Below are positions 27,599 through 38,864 of a stretch of DNA of 64,000 nt, one piece after another. The stretch comes from Bradyrhizobium sp. AUGA SZCCT0158. Its GTDB lineage: Bacteria; Pseudomonadota; Alphaproteobacteria; Rhizobiales; Xanthobacteraceae. The translations under genes and the position numbers were made by a program. The notes beneath the pieces are model-generated. The model had not been told where the DNA came from, did no database searches, and saw nothing but the letters and a program-made list of their open reading frames with translations. The stretch covers positions 310,001 to 374,000 of the forward strand of contig NZ_JAFCME010000002.1 in assembly GCF_018130065.1 (NCBI RefSeq), written 5' to 3'. The first letter of the stretch is position 1. Every line of letters starts with the position of its first letter.

Positions 27599-29341
27599 AT
27601 GACCAGTTCCCATGACCTCGTGATCCGTGGCGGCAACATTGCCGATGGCAAGGGCGGTGACCTCTATGAAGCCGATATCGCCATCTCGGGTGGCCGCATC
27701 ACCGAGGTCGGCAAGGTTTCGGGGAAAGGCAAGGAAGAGATCAACGCCCGGGGCAAGCTGGTCACACCCGGCTTCGTCGACGTCCACACCCATTATGACG
27801 GCCAAGTCACCTGGAGCCAGGAGATTACGCCGTCGTCGCAGAACGGCGTCACCACAGCGATCATGGGCAATTGCGGCGTCGGCTTCGCGCCGTGCCGGCC
27901 GAGCGACCATGTCCGCCTGATCCAGCTGATGGAAGGCGTCGAGGATATTCCGGAGCCGGTGTTGAGCGCCGGCATTCCCTGGGCCTGGGAAAGCTTTCCG
28001 GATTACATGGAGTGGCTGTCGAAACGAAACTTCGACATGGATGTCGGCGCGCAACTGCCGCACGCGGCCTTGCGCGTCTACGTGATGGGCGACCGCGGCG
28101 CGCGCCGCGATCCCTCCACGCCGGAGGACAACAAGGCGATGGCGGCGCTCGCCGCCGATGCCGTACGCGCGGGCGCACTCGGCTTCTCGACCTCGCGCAC
28201 CCTCAATCACCGCACCTCGACCGGCGACTACACGCCGACCTTGAAGGCCGGCGAGGACGAACTGACCGCGATTGCCGCGGCGATGCACGGCCATGGCCGC
28301 AGCGTGCTGCAGTTCGTGCTCGACCTCTCCACTATCAACGAAGACCTTCCGATGATGCTGCGGGTGGCCGAGAACACCAAAATCCCGGTGTCGTTTTCCA
28401 TCACGCAGAACGACAAAGAGCCGCAGCGCTGGCGCAAGACGCTCGACACCATCGCGGAGGCTTCCGCGCGCGGCCTGTCGATCACCGCGCAGATCGCCGC
28501 CCGCCCGGTCGGGCTGATGCTGGGCCTCGAATTGTCGCGCAACCCGTTCCAGACTCATCCGAGCTATCAGGCGATCGCGAAACTGCCGTTGAAGGAGCGG
28601 CTGGCACGTTTGCACCAACCCGAAGTGCGCGCCGCGATCCTGAGCGAGCACGCGACCGCGACCGATGACCCGCTGTTCTTCCGGCCGAACTACGACAAGA
28701 TGTATCTGCTCGGTAATCCCCCCGATTACGAACAACCGCCCGAAAATACGCTGGGCGCGCAGGCCCGCCGTCTGGGCAAGCAGGCAGAAGAGCTGGCCTA
28801 CGACGCGATGCTCACCGACGACGGCCGCGGCATGCTCTACGTGCCGTTCCTCAATTATGCCGACGGCAATCTCGATGCGACGCGCGAGATGCTGCGCGAC
28901 CCGAACGCGGTGCCGGGCCTTTCCGACGGCGGCGCGCATTGCGGCATCATCTGCGATGCCAGCTTCCCGACTTACCTCCTGACGCACTGGACCCGCGACC
29001 GCAGCCGCGGCGAAAAACTCTCGATCCCGTTCGTGGTGGCGGCGCAGTCGCGCAAGACCGCGCTCTCCGTCGGTCTCTACGATCGTGGCGTGATCGCACC
29101 TGGCTTCAAGGCCGACGTCAACGTGATCGATTACGACAAGCTGCATCTGCATCCGCCGAAGGTGCATTATGACTTGCCGGTCGGCGGACGCCGGCTGATG
29201 CAGCAGGTCGACGGCTATGACGCCACCATCGTCTCCGGCGTGGTGACGCAGCGCGGCGGCAGGGCCACCGGCGCACGCCCGGGCAAACTGGTGCGCGGCG
29301 CGCAGGGTAACCAGCCGAAGTTCGGCGCGGCGGCGAGCTAG
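27599..29341 (+). CDS. D-aminoacylase-like amidohydrolase
   Basis: This is a 580-residue zinc amidohydrolase. The first beta-sandwich strand reads HDLVIRGGNIADGKG. The metal site HTHYDGQ is at residues 63-69. SDGGAHCGII in the C-terminal part supplies the late Asp. Length and motifs match N-acyl-D-amino-acid deacylases and related enzymes, which remove acyl groups from N-acyl-D-amino acids, but dihydroorotase-like relatives with other substrates exist. Hydrophobic substrate loops are not diagnostic. Confidence 0.85.
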   Translation: MTSSHDLVIRGGNIADGKGGDLYEADIAISGGRITEVGKVSGKGKEEINARGKLVTPGFVDVHTHYDGQVTWSQEITPSSQNGVTTAIMGNCGVGFAPCRPSDHVRLIQLMEGVEDIPEPVLSAGIPWAWESFPDYMEWLSKRNFDMDVGAQLPHAALRVYVMGDRGARRDPSTPEDNKAMAALAADAVRAGALGFSTSRTLNHRTSTGDYTPTLKAGEDELTAIAAAMHGHGRSVLQFVLDLSTINEDLPMMLRVAENTKIPVSFSITQNDKEPQRWRKTLDTIAEASARGLSITAQIAARPVGLMLGLELSRNPFQTHPSYQAIAKLPLKERLARLHQPEVRAAILSEHATATDDPLFFRPNYDKMYLLGNPPDYEQPPENTLGAQARRLGKQAEELAYDAMLTDDGRGMLYVPFLNYADGNLDATREMLRDPNAVPGLSDGGAHCGIICDASFPTYLLTHWTRDRSRGEKLSIPFVVAAQSRKTALSVGLYDRGVIAPGFKADVNVIDYDKLHLHPPKVHYDLPVGGRRLMQQVDGYDATIVSGVVTQRGGRATGARPGKLVRGAQGNQPKFGAAAS

Positions 29342-29429
29342 GGCAGGATTGGCTTAGCCGCAATCGAAGTCGATCACGTGACCGCGCTTCGATGCCATCG
29401 CCACATTGCTCGTTCCAGTTCGTCGGAGA

Positions 29430-29621
29430 TCAGCCGCCGCCAAACTTGGATGGATCATCGTATCTGGGGGTCTGGTCCATGAGCACGGGCGGAAAGCGTG
29501 GGTCCACCGGCTGGACCGGACGGACAATGACATGTCGCGGCTTGGCGTGATGCACCTTTTTTGCGGCGCTGGCAGAAGCACTAAAGGCGATCAAAAGGCC
29601 CAGGGCCAAAATAATACGCAT
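29430..29621 (-). CDS. Small secreted hypothetical protein (63 aa)
   Basis: This has a clear signal peptide (MRIILALGLLIAFSASASA) followed by a basic His/Lys/Pro-rich mature part and DQTPRYDDPSKFGGG at the end. It is typical of the many small exported proteins of Bradyrhizobium. Function is unknown. Confidence 0.6.
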   Translation of the reverse strand: MRIILALGLLIAFSASASAAKKVHHAKPRHVIVRPVQPVDPRFPPVLMDQTPRYDDPSKFGGG

Positions 29622-29792
29622 CGCAAATTTCCTTTAATCACCCCCTGCTTCGCATGTGTGGCCCCTACCGCACTGCCGCAATCTGTGACGGCTTCAAGAT
29701 CGCTCAAATCGGGGTGATCGCAAGGCACAGGCGCACGCCCAGGCAAACCGGCGCGCGGGGGTGTCACGACCGAAGTTTGGCGTCGCGGCCCG

Positions 29793-31085
29793 TCAGGCCT
29801 TGGTCGCAGCCTGGGTGACAAATTGATGGCCGACCCACCATACCGGTTGGCGGGGATTCAATGCCTCATGCAGCATCGCGTATCCGCAGGCCTTGAACAC
29901 GATTTCACTCAGCGCCGCCGTGAGAAGCTTGCGGCCGTCCTTGTGCATGTCGATAATTGCTTTCGACGTGGCGTGCATCAATTCCATCTGCTCGGGGCCA
30001 TTGTGCTGCGGCCATTGTTCGAACTTGGTCCAGCGCTGGATAATGTCTGACCGGAAATAATTGTCGGTGAGCTCGATCAGTGCCTCAAGGCTGTGTTCGA
30101 GTTTCAACAGGTCGGCACACTCGGCCAGAAGCTTCCTGGTGACCGGATGATCGGGCGCCTCTTTCTTGAAGGCGGCGAGCAGCGGATAGAGCGCCACTTC
30201 AACACCCAGAAAGATCGAGCTTGAATTGGTCAGGATCTCCGGCGCATTGAAGACACTCGCTTTCACACCCTGCTCGGTCGCGCGCCGTGCGATATTTTCG
30301 AGTTCGATTTTCGCGAAACCCTGCAGGTAGGGTGAATAGCTCTGCCAATGATACTCGCCGGCAATCAGGATCTCGGTGCCATGATAACCGTACGCCACGT
30401 AAGAAACCTGACCGCCGTTCCTGGCAACGCTGTCGCGTAGCCCGGCACTCAGTTCGATCAGATCCGAAAGACTATTCGCGCTCACATCCATAAAGCTCAT
30501 TTCGCAGAGCCGGCCGAGGTCGCCTTCCCAAAACTCCTTGGAAGAGGTAGCGGTCCCTTTGAAGACCCGGTTCATGACGGGCATCATGATCTTCGCGCGC
30601 GGAACACCGCCGGCCATGGTGTGAGCGATCAGGACCTTGGCGCCATCGGGAATTTGTTTTTGCAACTCGACGAGATATTGCTGCACGCGCGCGCGAAAAT
30701 TTTCGCGGCCGGCCTTGCGCGACTCTTCCACCTGCGCAAGATCAAGCGTGGCCTTGTCCCACTCGCTGAGCTTTAAGCCCTTGAGCTGGTCGCATGGGCT
30801 GAGACCCTTGCTCGATTTTGCCAGATCGAAACCGCATTCCAAGGGAACGTTGACCAGCGGCTGGTCTTTCTCCGCCAACTCCTCTGCCGTCAGGGGACGT
30901 AGCTGCTCATTTTCATCGCGGCGTCCGACCGTGCCATAGATGACAGTCATCCCGGCTTTTTTGGCTTCATCGATCAGGCCGTTGACATAACCTCGGGCAA
31001 AGACCTCGCCGAAAATGACCAAAACGTCGTTTTTGCCGTAGCCTGAAACCGGGTTGACCTGACGAAGCGGCTCGAACTTTTGCAC
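29793..31085 (-). CDS. Unassigned 430-residue protein
   Basis: This starts at GTG. The N-terminus is GYGKNDVLVIFGEVFARGYVNGLIDEAKKAGMTVIYGTVGRRD, an alpha-beta pattern resembling a nucleotide-binding fold but without a canonical GxGxxG. Later blocks include AHTMAGGVPRAKIMMPVMNRVFKG and YVAYGYHGTEILIAGEYHWQSY. It has no signal or membrane segment. A distant memory of FabMG-type enoyl-ACP reductases is possible but cannot be supported here. It is divergent from an outer-membrane-like gene, with a 12-bp tandem repeat in the gap. Confidence 0.75.
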   Translation of the reverse strand: MQKFEPLRQVNPVSGYGKNDVLVIFGEVFARGYVNGLIDEAKKAGMTVIYGTVGRRDENEQLRPLTAEELAEKDQPLVNVPLECGFDLAKSSKGLSPCDQLKGLKLSEWDKATLDLAQVEESRKAGRENFRARVQQYLVELQKQIPDGAKVLIAHTMAGGVPRAKIMMPVMNRVFKGTATSSKEFWEGDLGRLCEMSFMDVSANSLSDLIELSAGLRDSVARNGGQVSYVAYGYHGTEILIAGEYHWQSYSPYLQGFAKIELENIARRATEQGVKASVFNAPEILTNSSSIFLGVEVALYPLLAAFKKEAPDHPVTRKLLAECADLLKLEHSLEALIELTDNYFRSDIIQRWTKFEQWPQHNGPEQMELMHATSKAIIDMHKDGRKLLTAALSEIVFKACGYAMLHEALNPRQPVWWVGHQFVTQAATKA

Positions 31086-31158
31086 GCGGATATCCTTGGC
31101 TGGAGAGGTTCTTCGAATACTAACAAATTGACCGGTACCAAGTACATCGGTTCCATCC

Positions 31159-31194
31159 TGAACCCAAGTATGAACCCGAGTGTGAACCTAAGTA
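31159..31194. repeat. Three degenerate 12-bp tandem repeats in a divergent promoter
   Basis: The units tgaacccaagta, tgaacccgagtg and tgaacctaagta follow each other directly in the 150-bp gap between two divergently oriented genes. This could be a repeated protein-binding site. Confidence 0.6.
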
Positions 31195-31255
31195 TCGATA
31201 GGCGCCGTGCTGGCGTTCCCCATAGCTGGAGGGTATGATTTGGGGAAGTTTGGCG

Positions 31256-31837
31256 ATGGTACGGATGTCGATTTTTGCAGGCAGATTAGGTCTCGCGCTC
31301 GTCTTGGCGGCGCTCTGTCTGGGCGGGCGGACGGCCCACGCCCAGGCCGCCCCCGTGCCATATTGGAGCCCGAGTTGGCCGCTCGGCTTTGGCGGGACCC
31401 TGCCCTCCGACCAGGATTCCCCGACGCGCTACAATTTCCAGAACGGCATGTTTATCAGCGGCACCAGCATTCCTGCGGGATTGAACTGGAACGGCATCAA
31501 CCAGGCTGGAGCGTTCGGCAATTTCGGCTCGTTCCGTTACGAGGGCATGCAGGCCGGCTACAATTTCGGAAGCGCGGGCGGCCTGCCCGTTTCGCTCTAT
31601 GCCGGCTTCGAAACCTTGAAGTACGATAGCGGCATCGGCGGCCCGTTTGCGGCGTTCGACAAGAAGTCCGGCACGCTGCCGGGTTATCGCGCGAATGCCG
31701 GCATCGAATTCCAGCCGGCGCCGAATCTCAGCCTGTCACTCGGATTCGGCTACACCCAGCGATCGGGGAGTGTTGCCGTCGACAGCGAAATCAATTCGCT
31801 GCCCGGCGCTTCGATTATCCCCAGCGCTCCCCGCTGA
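31256..31837 (+). CDS. Outer-membrane beta-barrel-like protein
   Basis: This is about 193 residues from the chosen ATG. A signal peptide ends near TAHAQAAP. The mature region alternates polar and aromatic residues, with repeated Gly/aromatic strands (AGYNFGSAGGLPVSLYAGFETL, LSLSLGFGYTQRSG) typical of small eight-strand barrels. It ends without a terminal Phe. Other start codons lie within 10 codons. Confidence 0.6.
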   Translation: MVRMSIFAGRLGLALVLAALCLGGRTAHAQAAPVPYWSPSWPLGFGGTLPSDQDSPTRYNFQNGMFISGTSIPAGLNWNGINQAGAFGNFGSFRYEGMQAGYNFGSAGGLPVSLYAGFETLKYDSGIGGPFAAFDKKSGTLPGYRANAGIEFQPAPNLSLSLGFGYTQRSGSVAVDSEINSLPGASIIPSAPR

Positions 31838-31870
31838 CGCAGGGCTTCCGGCCAACTCCGGTCGCCGCCA

Positions 31871-32917
31871 TCACAGCGGTCCGAGAATGCCCCATCGACG
31901 ATCGCAATATTCCTTGATGGCCGCGACCACACCGCTGCTGATGATGCCCCGGCGTTCGGCTGAGTCCATCTGGAGCTCTTCGTCCCGGTTGATGATCGAG
32001 CCCGCCTCCAGCAGCACGGCAGCCATTCTGGTTTTTTTCAGCACGATGAGCTTGTCATAGCTGTAGACACCGGTTTCCTTGTTCAGCAGCGGATGCTGGT
32101 AGCGGCCCATGATGGGCTGCGAATATTGCTCGGCATATTTCAGGCCCTGGGCCTTCATTTCCTTCGCCAGCAGTTCGGCGATCGAGAGGCTCGCCTTGTA
32201 TTCCGGGTTGTTGCTGGAGACGAAAACGGAATAGCCGCTGAAGCGGTCGCTGAAACGGCTTTTCCTGCCGCCGAACTCCCAGTCCTCGAGAAATTTTTTG
32301 GGCACGGAGTCATGGTGGATCGACAGGAACAGATTTGCGGGCAGATTGTTCGCCGCGGCGACGCGCTTGACCAGGCTGGCCCTCGCCTTGCCTTCGGTCA
32401 GCAGCAACTTCGTCTCGGTAAAGCCTTCCGCCTTCAGTTTCTCCTCGATCCGCTGCGTCAGCCGCAGATTGTAGACGAACTCTGAAACGTTGCGGGCGCT
32501 GATCGCGCCTTCCGACTGGGCGGTATGCCCCACATCCAGAACGATACGGAACTTTGACGGTTCGCAGGTGGTTGCAGCCGTCTTCGAAACCGACGGCTTG
32601 GCCGCCGCCTTCGGGGCAACAACCTTCGCCGTGCGGCGCTTGGGCGCGGCGGCAGGCTTCGCTACCCTGGCAGGCTTTGAAGCAGCCGGCTTTGGCGCGG
32701 CGGCGCGCTTTGGCGATGGACTCTGCTTTGGCGCCTGACGCTTTGACGATTGAGCTTGCTTTGACGTGCCCTTGAAGACGTCCGACAGCCAGCCGGCATG
32801 GCTGGCCTCGACCGGCAGAAGCAGCAAGCCGACCATCGCGGCGACGGTGGTACGGCAGCGGGGCCAACCGCCAAAGCCTGACCGGGCGAATGCTTTTCTT
32901 ACCGACAGCAATCCCAC
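31871..32917 (-). CDS. N-acetylmuramoyl-L-alanine amidase (Amidase_3)
   Basis: This is a 348-residue exported cell-wall hydrolase. After a membrane/signal segment comes a long Lys/Pro/Ala-rich linker (residues 45-120). The zinc amidase domain follows, with the ligands His in RIVLDVGHT, Glu in NVSEFVYNL and His in LSIHHDS. The catalytic Glu lies near VLLEAGSI. It would cleave the amide between MurNAc and the stem peptide. The amidase domain lacks the AMIN domain of AmiC. Confidence 0.88.
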   Translation of the reverse strand: MGLLSVRKAFARSGFGGWPRCRTTVAAMVGLLLLPVEASHAGWLSDVFKGTSKQAQSSKRQAPKQSPSPKRAAAPKPAASKPARVAKPAAAPKRRTAKVVAPKAAAKPSVSKTAATTCEPSKFRIVLDVGHTAQSEGAISARNVSEFVYNLRLTQRIEEKLKAEGFTETKLLLTEGKARASLVKRVAAANNLPANLFLSIHHDSVPKKFLEDWEFGGRKSRFSDRFSGYSVFVSSNNPEYKASLSIAELLAKEMKAQGLKYAEQYSQPIMGRYQHPLLNKETGVYSYDKLIVLKKTRMAAVLLEAGSIINRDEELQMDSAERRGIISSGVVAAIKEYCDRRWGILGPL

Positions 32918-33021
32918 TCTCCCCCAGAGTGATTTCTATGCGCGCTTCATGACCGCATCGGACAGCATCGGCCGGGAGTATGAACCATGCGTTACCGGTT
33001 GCAAGGTTTCACCGGCCGGCT

Positions 33022-34137
33022 TCAAACCTTTTGCCCCGCCTTGATCTCCTTGAACCGGGCAAGCGCCTGTTCGAATTTGGCATTGAACAGCCACATCGCA
33101 TCGAGGATTTCGCGCATGGTTGCAGACGTCCGTGCCCTGTCGGCCTGCCCAAAGGTGAAAACGCTGTTGTTCCGCAGGAATCCCATGATCCTGGGATCGG
33201 AAATCCGGTAGTTGAGTAAATTGCCTGACTTGAGCGCGGACTTGGTCGGCGAGGGAATAATCTGGATCAGCTCGAACAGTTTCATCTGATCGATCGGGTC
33301 CGGCAGCGTCTTCACGATCGACGGCACCTGCGGGAAGACTTCCGCATGCGCGTTCATCAGGGCATCGCGCACCGAGGTCCAGTGGTTGAACCGGTGATCC
33401 ATATTGCCGGCCCGCGCCTCCTCCTTGTCGTCGCGCAGGATCAGTGCAGGATCGAAAGCTGCGATCGACGGCTTGATCGCCGCCCACTTCCTGCGGCCGT
33501 TCAGATCTTCGGACGTACCGGTCTGCAGGCTGCCCTTGTATTTGTTCGAGCGCGCATTGCCGATGGTTTGATTGCCGTTGGTCTCGGCAAAGAACAGCCC
33601 GAGGCTGATCCGGCCAGCCGCCTCGGCATTGACAGCATCGAGGCCTTTGGCACGCGCGATCGCCGTGCCCAGATCGACGACGTCCTTGAACGGGGTATCT
33701 GATTTTTGCGCGCTGGCGGGCGGCGCCTGCATCACATCGAAAAGCTTTCTGTACTCGTCGAGCAGCGGCTCGGTAGCCACGTTGAAATACGCCGGCGGGA
33801 TTTCGTATTTGTTGGGCCCACCGATTTTGGACGGCATCGCGTCGGTGAGATCCTTGTAGGCGCTCAGCATTTTGTTGCGCGCCAGATAGAGCGCCTGTCC
33901 CGGCAGGTTCGGCAGCGGCTGCTTCGAATTGATCTGCGCGCGCCGCTGTCCCAGGATCGCCTCGAAGTTCTTCACCGCATCATTGTACGCATTGAGCGCG
34001 TCCGATTGCGTCTTCGTGAGTGCACCCTGCGCCATCGCGGTGCCTGTGAGACCGACGGCCATCGGCAGCGCGACCAACAGCGCGAGCGCAAGCGCCGCCA
34101 CGGGCGCGCCGATGCAATGGAGCTTGTAGCGGGCCAT
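33022..34137 (-). CDS. Secreted protein of unknown function, possible lysozyme-like fold
   Basis: This is a 371-residue exported protein with a long signal peptide ending GTAMAQG. The segment GRISLGLFFAETNGNQTIGN, with a following YKGSLQTG, resembles the catalytic Glu region of soluble lytic transglycosylases. The rest is not recognised. It lies just upstream of an amidase gene on the same strand, which fits a cell-wall theme. The enzyme assignment is tentative. Confidence 0.65.
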   Translation of the reverse strand: MARYKLHCIGAPVAALALALLVALPMAVGLTGTAMAQGALTKTQSDALNAYNDAVKNFEAILGQRRAQINSKQPLPNLPGQALYLARNKMLSAYKDLTDAMPSKIGGPNKYEIPPAYFNVATEPLLDEYRKLFDVMQAPPASAQKSDTPFKDVVDLGTAIARAKGLDAVNAEAAGRISLGLFFAETNGNQTIGNARSNKYKGSLQTGTSEDLNGRRKWAAIKPSIAAFDPALILRDDKEEARAGNMDHRFNHWTSVRDALMNAHAEVFPQVPSIVKTLPDPIDQMKLFELIQIIPSPTKSALKSGNLLNYRISDPRIMGFLRNNSVFTFGQADRARTSATMREILDAMWLFNAKFEQALARFKEIKAGQKV

Positions 34138-34141
34138 TGGC

Positions 34142-35413
34142 TCACGCGAACTTCGGTTGTGCTGCCTGAGCCAGCAGCCGCGCCCGCTCGCTATTGGGCC
34201 ACAGCAGCAGCAGGCCGAGCAATCCCGACGACACCATAATGACCGCGTTGATGGTGAAACCGGTCAAATAACCTTCGAGCGGCGTTGCCGCGTGCTTGAT
34301 CACGCTGCCCATCACCAGGGGCGCGATGATGCCCGCCAGCGTATAGATCGCGCCGTAGATCGCGATCACGGCGCCGCGCTGCTGCACCGGCGTGAACTCG
34401 CCGAGCATCGGCGGACAGACGACATAGATCGCGCCGCTCAACCCGGTACCGACCACGAGCAGCGCGACCATCGTTCCTCCCGGCGTGGAATAGGGCATCG
34501 TCGCGAGAATCAGGCCGCCGATGATCAGCGGCACCGAGCCGAGCACACCGCGCGCCCCGCGGGTGGTGAAGCCGCGCGTCAGCATCACCTGCGAGACCCA
34601 GCCGGTGAGCAGCACAATCACGGCGCCGAACACCCAGGGCAGCACCGAAACCCAACCTGCATCCTGTTGCGAGAAGCCGAGCCCCTGCACGATGAAGGGC
34701 GTGAACCAGGTGAGACCGAGCGACAGCGCCCAGTACGCCCCGAAGGTCGCGGCACAGCAGCCGATGAAGGTGCGCGAGGTCAGGAGCTGGAAATAGGGAA
34801 CGCGCGGATCGGCGGCGGCCATCGCGACCGTCTGCACCAACGGGCCCTCCTTGCCCATGATCAGCCACGCCACCACCCACATCAGGCCGACCACGCCGAG
34901 CGCGCCGAACGCATAGTGCCAGCTGTGATTGACGATGATCCAGTTCAGCGCAGGCACCGCGAGGATCACGCCGAAAGCCGAGCCCTGCGACAGGATCGCG
35001 GTCGGCAGCGTGCGCTTCTCGTCCGGAAACCATTTGTAGACCGCATGCACCGCCACCGCGAACGCCGGGCCCTCGCCGGCGCCGAGAATGATGCGGCAGA
35101 TCAGCAGCGTCGTGAAGCTGACGGTACCGACCATCGGGAACTGTGCCACCGACCAGATCACCGCCATCGCCAGCAGCACCCAGCGGGTCTGCACCCTATT
35201 GACGATGAAGCCGACGACAATCGCCGAGATCGAAAACAGCAGGAAGAACGAGGAGCCGAGCGTGCCGAACTGCTCCGCGTCGAGCTTCATCTCCTCCATG
35301 ATTGGGACGCCGGCCAGACCGACCACGATCTTGTCGGCAAAATTGACCAGCATGAACAGAAACAGCAGGAATGTGATTGTCCAGGCGCCTTTGGGCGTCA
35401 CATGTTCGGTCAT
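34142..35413 (-). CDS. MFS transporter
   Basis: This is a 423-residue 12-helix carrier starting MTEHVTPKGAWTITFLLF. It resembles the anion:cation symporter/hexuronate group, with FADKIVVGLAGVPIMEEM after helix 1 and FPDEKRTLPTAILSQGSAFG in the middle. The likely substrate is an organic acid anion. It ends 4 bp before the next minus-strand gene begins. Confidence 0.85.
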   Translation of the reverse strand: MTEHVTPKGAWTITFLLFLFMLVNFADKIVVGLAGVPIMEEMKLDAEQFGTLGSSFFLLFSISAIVVGFIVNRVQTRWVLLAMAVIWSVAQFPMVGTVSFTTLLICRIILGAGEGPAFAVAVHAVYKWFPDEKRTLPTAILSQGSAFGVILAVPALNWIIVNHSWHYAFGALGVVGLMWVVAWLIMGKEGPLVQTVAMAAADPRVPYFQLLTSRTFIGCCAATFGAYWALSLGLTWFTPFIVQGLGFSQQDAGWVSVLPWVFGAVIVLLTGWVSQVMLTRGFTTRGARGVLGSVPLIIGGLILATMPYSTPGGTMVALLVVGTGLSGAIYVVCPPMLGEFTPVQQRGAVIAIYGAIYTLAGIIAPLVMGSVIKHAATPLEGYLTGFTINAVIMVSSGLLGLLLLWPNSERARLLAQAAQPKFA

Positions 35414-35730
35414 GGCTGCTACCCCAAGTTTATCGCTGCCGATTCTCTGACTTCGGCATGCGATGCTAGCCATGGCCTCCCCGGCAAGGCAACTGCGCAT
35501 TTTGACCGGGAAACAGGCCCCGCGACACCGCGCGGCCCGGTGCGCGCCGTTACAACCGGATCACGATCCCGTCGTCCCTGATATTGAGGCCGTGATCTGA
35601 TATCGCGCTCCTGTTATGTTGCCGGGGTCACCACGTCAGGGATTTTTCATGGTCGAATCAATCCATCGCCGCGTCGATATTTTGGCCGCTCCGGCTTTCC
35701 CCACGCGCCGGAAGCCGCTGTGATCAGCGC

Positions 35731-36401
<671 letters not shown>

Positions 36402-36405
<4 letters not shown>

Positions 36406-38864
36406 AACGCGCGCTCTGGACGCTCGCCATACTGCTGAGCCATTGGCGGCGCCATCCGATGCAGCTCGCGACCTTGTTGATCGGGCTGATCTCGGCGACC
36501 GCGCTATGGAGCGGCGTGCAGGCGCTCAATCAGCAGGCGCGAACCTCCTATGACCGCGCCGCCGCTACATTCGGCGGCACGCGCACGGCCATGCTGGTCG
36601 GCCGCGACAGTCCGACGTTCCCGCAACAGCTGTTCGTCGACCTGCGGCGCGCCGGCTGGCCGGTATCGCCCGCACTCGAAGGCCGCATCCAGATCGGCGG
36701 ACGCTCGTTCCGCCTGCTCGGCATCGAACCCGTGACGTTGCCGCGCGAGGTCGGCAGTGCGCCCGGGGTCGAAACCGCCAATCTGCAAGCCTTCATGACG
36801 CCGCCCGGGCAAGTGCTGGTGGCACCGGAAACGCTTGCAGATCTCAAGCTCGCCGAGGGCGCCACGCCTGTCACCAACGGCGGGGTAGCGCTGCCGCCGC
36901 TGCGCGTCCAGCCGCAGCTGGTGTCCGGCGTACTGGTCGTCGACATCGGCATCGCGCAGACTCTTTTGAAAACGCCGGATCAATTGTCCCGCCTGCTGAT
37001 CGGCAAGGCCAAAGGCAAACACCCCTCGCTGGAAAGCGTCGTCGGCGACAAATTGCTTCTGGTTGCGCCGGATGCTGAAAGCGATCTCGAACGGCTCACC
37101 GACAGTTTTCATCTCAACCTCACCGCATTCGGACTGCTGTCATTCTTCGTCGGCCTGTTCATCGTCAATTCCGCCATCGGCCTTGCCTTCGAGCAGCGCC
37201 TGCCCACCTTGCGCACGCTGCGCGCCTGCGGCGTGTCGGCGCGGATGTTGAACAGCGTGATGGTGATCGAGCTGGTGTCGCTGGCGCTCTTCGCTGGCCT
37301 GATCGGGCTCGTCTGCGGCTATCTGATTGCGGCGACATTGCTGCCCGACGTCGCCGCGTCCCTGCGCGGACTATACGGCGCGCAGATTCCGGGACAGTTG
37401 ACGCTGAAGGGCGAATGGTGGCTCGCGGGCATCGCCATCAGCATTCTGGGCGCGCTCGCCGCCGCGGCGACCAGCCTGACCAAGGCGCTTCGCCTGCCGC
37501 TGCTCGCCACCGCGCAGCCTTATGCGTGGCAACAGGCGCAGCGCCGCTGGCTGATGTTCCAGAGCGCGGTGGCGCTTGCCGTGTTCGCCGCTGCCGGCGC
37601 GTTTTTGCTGTTCGGCGATTCCCTGGTGTCGGGTTTTGCCGTGCTCGCGGCCCTGCTGCTCGGCGCGGCGCTGATCCTGCCGATGCTGCTGGAAGTCGTG
37701 CTCGCGTTCGGCCAGCGGCATGCGCGTGGGCCGCTGAGCACCTGGTTCTGGGCCGACAGCCGCCAGCAGCTCTCGGGATTGTCGCTGGCGCTGATGGCGC
37801 TGCTGCTCGCGCTCGCGGTCAATGTCGGCGTCGGCACCATGGTCGGCAGTTTCAATCGCACCTTCCTGGTCTGGCTCGACGGAAGGCTGGCGGCGGATGT
37901 CTATATCAGCGCGTCCAGCAATGCCCAGGCGAGCGAGATCAGGAATTGGCTGCGCGAACGGCCCGAGATCGAAGCGATCCTGCCCGGCGGCCGCGCCGAC
38001 ACGCAGTTGGCAGGCGCGCCGCTCGAGGTGCTGGGCCTGCCCGATCACACCACCTATCGCGACAGCTGGCCGCTGCTGGAGCAGGCACCGAATGCCTGGA
38101 CCAGACTTCGTCCCGGCACCACCTGCCTCGTCAGCGAACAATTGGCGCGACGCCTGAAGCTTTCGATCGGCGATCGCATCGACATTCCGGCGTCCGGCGG
38201 CAACTGGACGCTCGAGATCGTCGGCATCTACGCCGACTACGGCAATCCCAAGAGCCAGATCGCGGTCAACTATGCCGCGCTGACGCGGCGTTTTCCGGAA
38301 ACCCCGCTGACACGGATGGGCCTGCGCGTCGAATCCGGGAAGATCCCGACGTTGATCACGGCTTTGCAGGAACAATTCGGGCTCGATGATCGCAACGTCG
38401 CCGATCAGGCGACGATGAAGGCGGAATCGAAACGCATCTTCAACCGCACCTTCTCAGTGACCGCGGCGCTCAACGCCTTCACGCTCGGCGTCGCCGGCAT
38501 CGCGCTCCTCACCAGCCTGCTGACGCTGATCAATTCGCGCCTGCCGCAACTGGCGCCGCTATGGGCGATCGGCATTACCAGGCGCAGGCTGGCTGCGATC
38601 GAGCTTCTCAAGACGATGTCGGTCGCGTTGATCACCGCGCTGTTCGCGCTGCCGCTGGGCCTCCTGGTGGCATGGTGCCTGCTCGCGATCGTGAACGTAA
38701 AGGCCTTTGGCTGGCGTCTGCCGTTCCACGTCTTCCCGGCGCAACTGCTGTGGCTGGTCGGCGTCGCGATGGCGGCGGCGTTTTGTGCGGCAGCGCTTCC
38801 GGTCATGCGGCTGGCGCGGATGCAGCCGGCCAGCCTGATCAGGATCTTTGCCAATGAGCGGTAG
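36402..38864 (+). CDS. FtsX-type ABC permease
   Basis: This is an 820-residue membrane protein with a signal-anchor helix, a large periplasmic domain (residues 50-240), membrane helices near 245-360, a second periplasmic domain and a final set of three helices (ALFALPLGLLVAWCLLAIV). Such fused permeases pull lipids or proteins from the inner membrane by mechanotransmission. It starts at GTG, overlapping the ATPase gene, and the lipocalin gene starts within its last codons. Confidence 0.9.

Noticed and set aside
35650..35722. 24-codon frame ending just before the ABC ATPase gene
   Set aside because: It is too short and without a clear ribosome site. A leader peptide is possible but unsupported.
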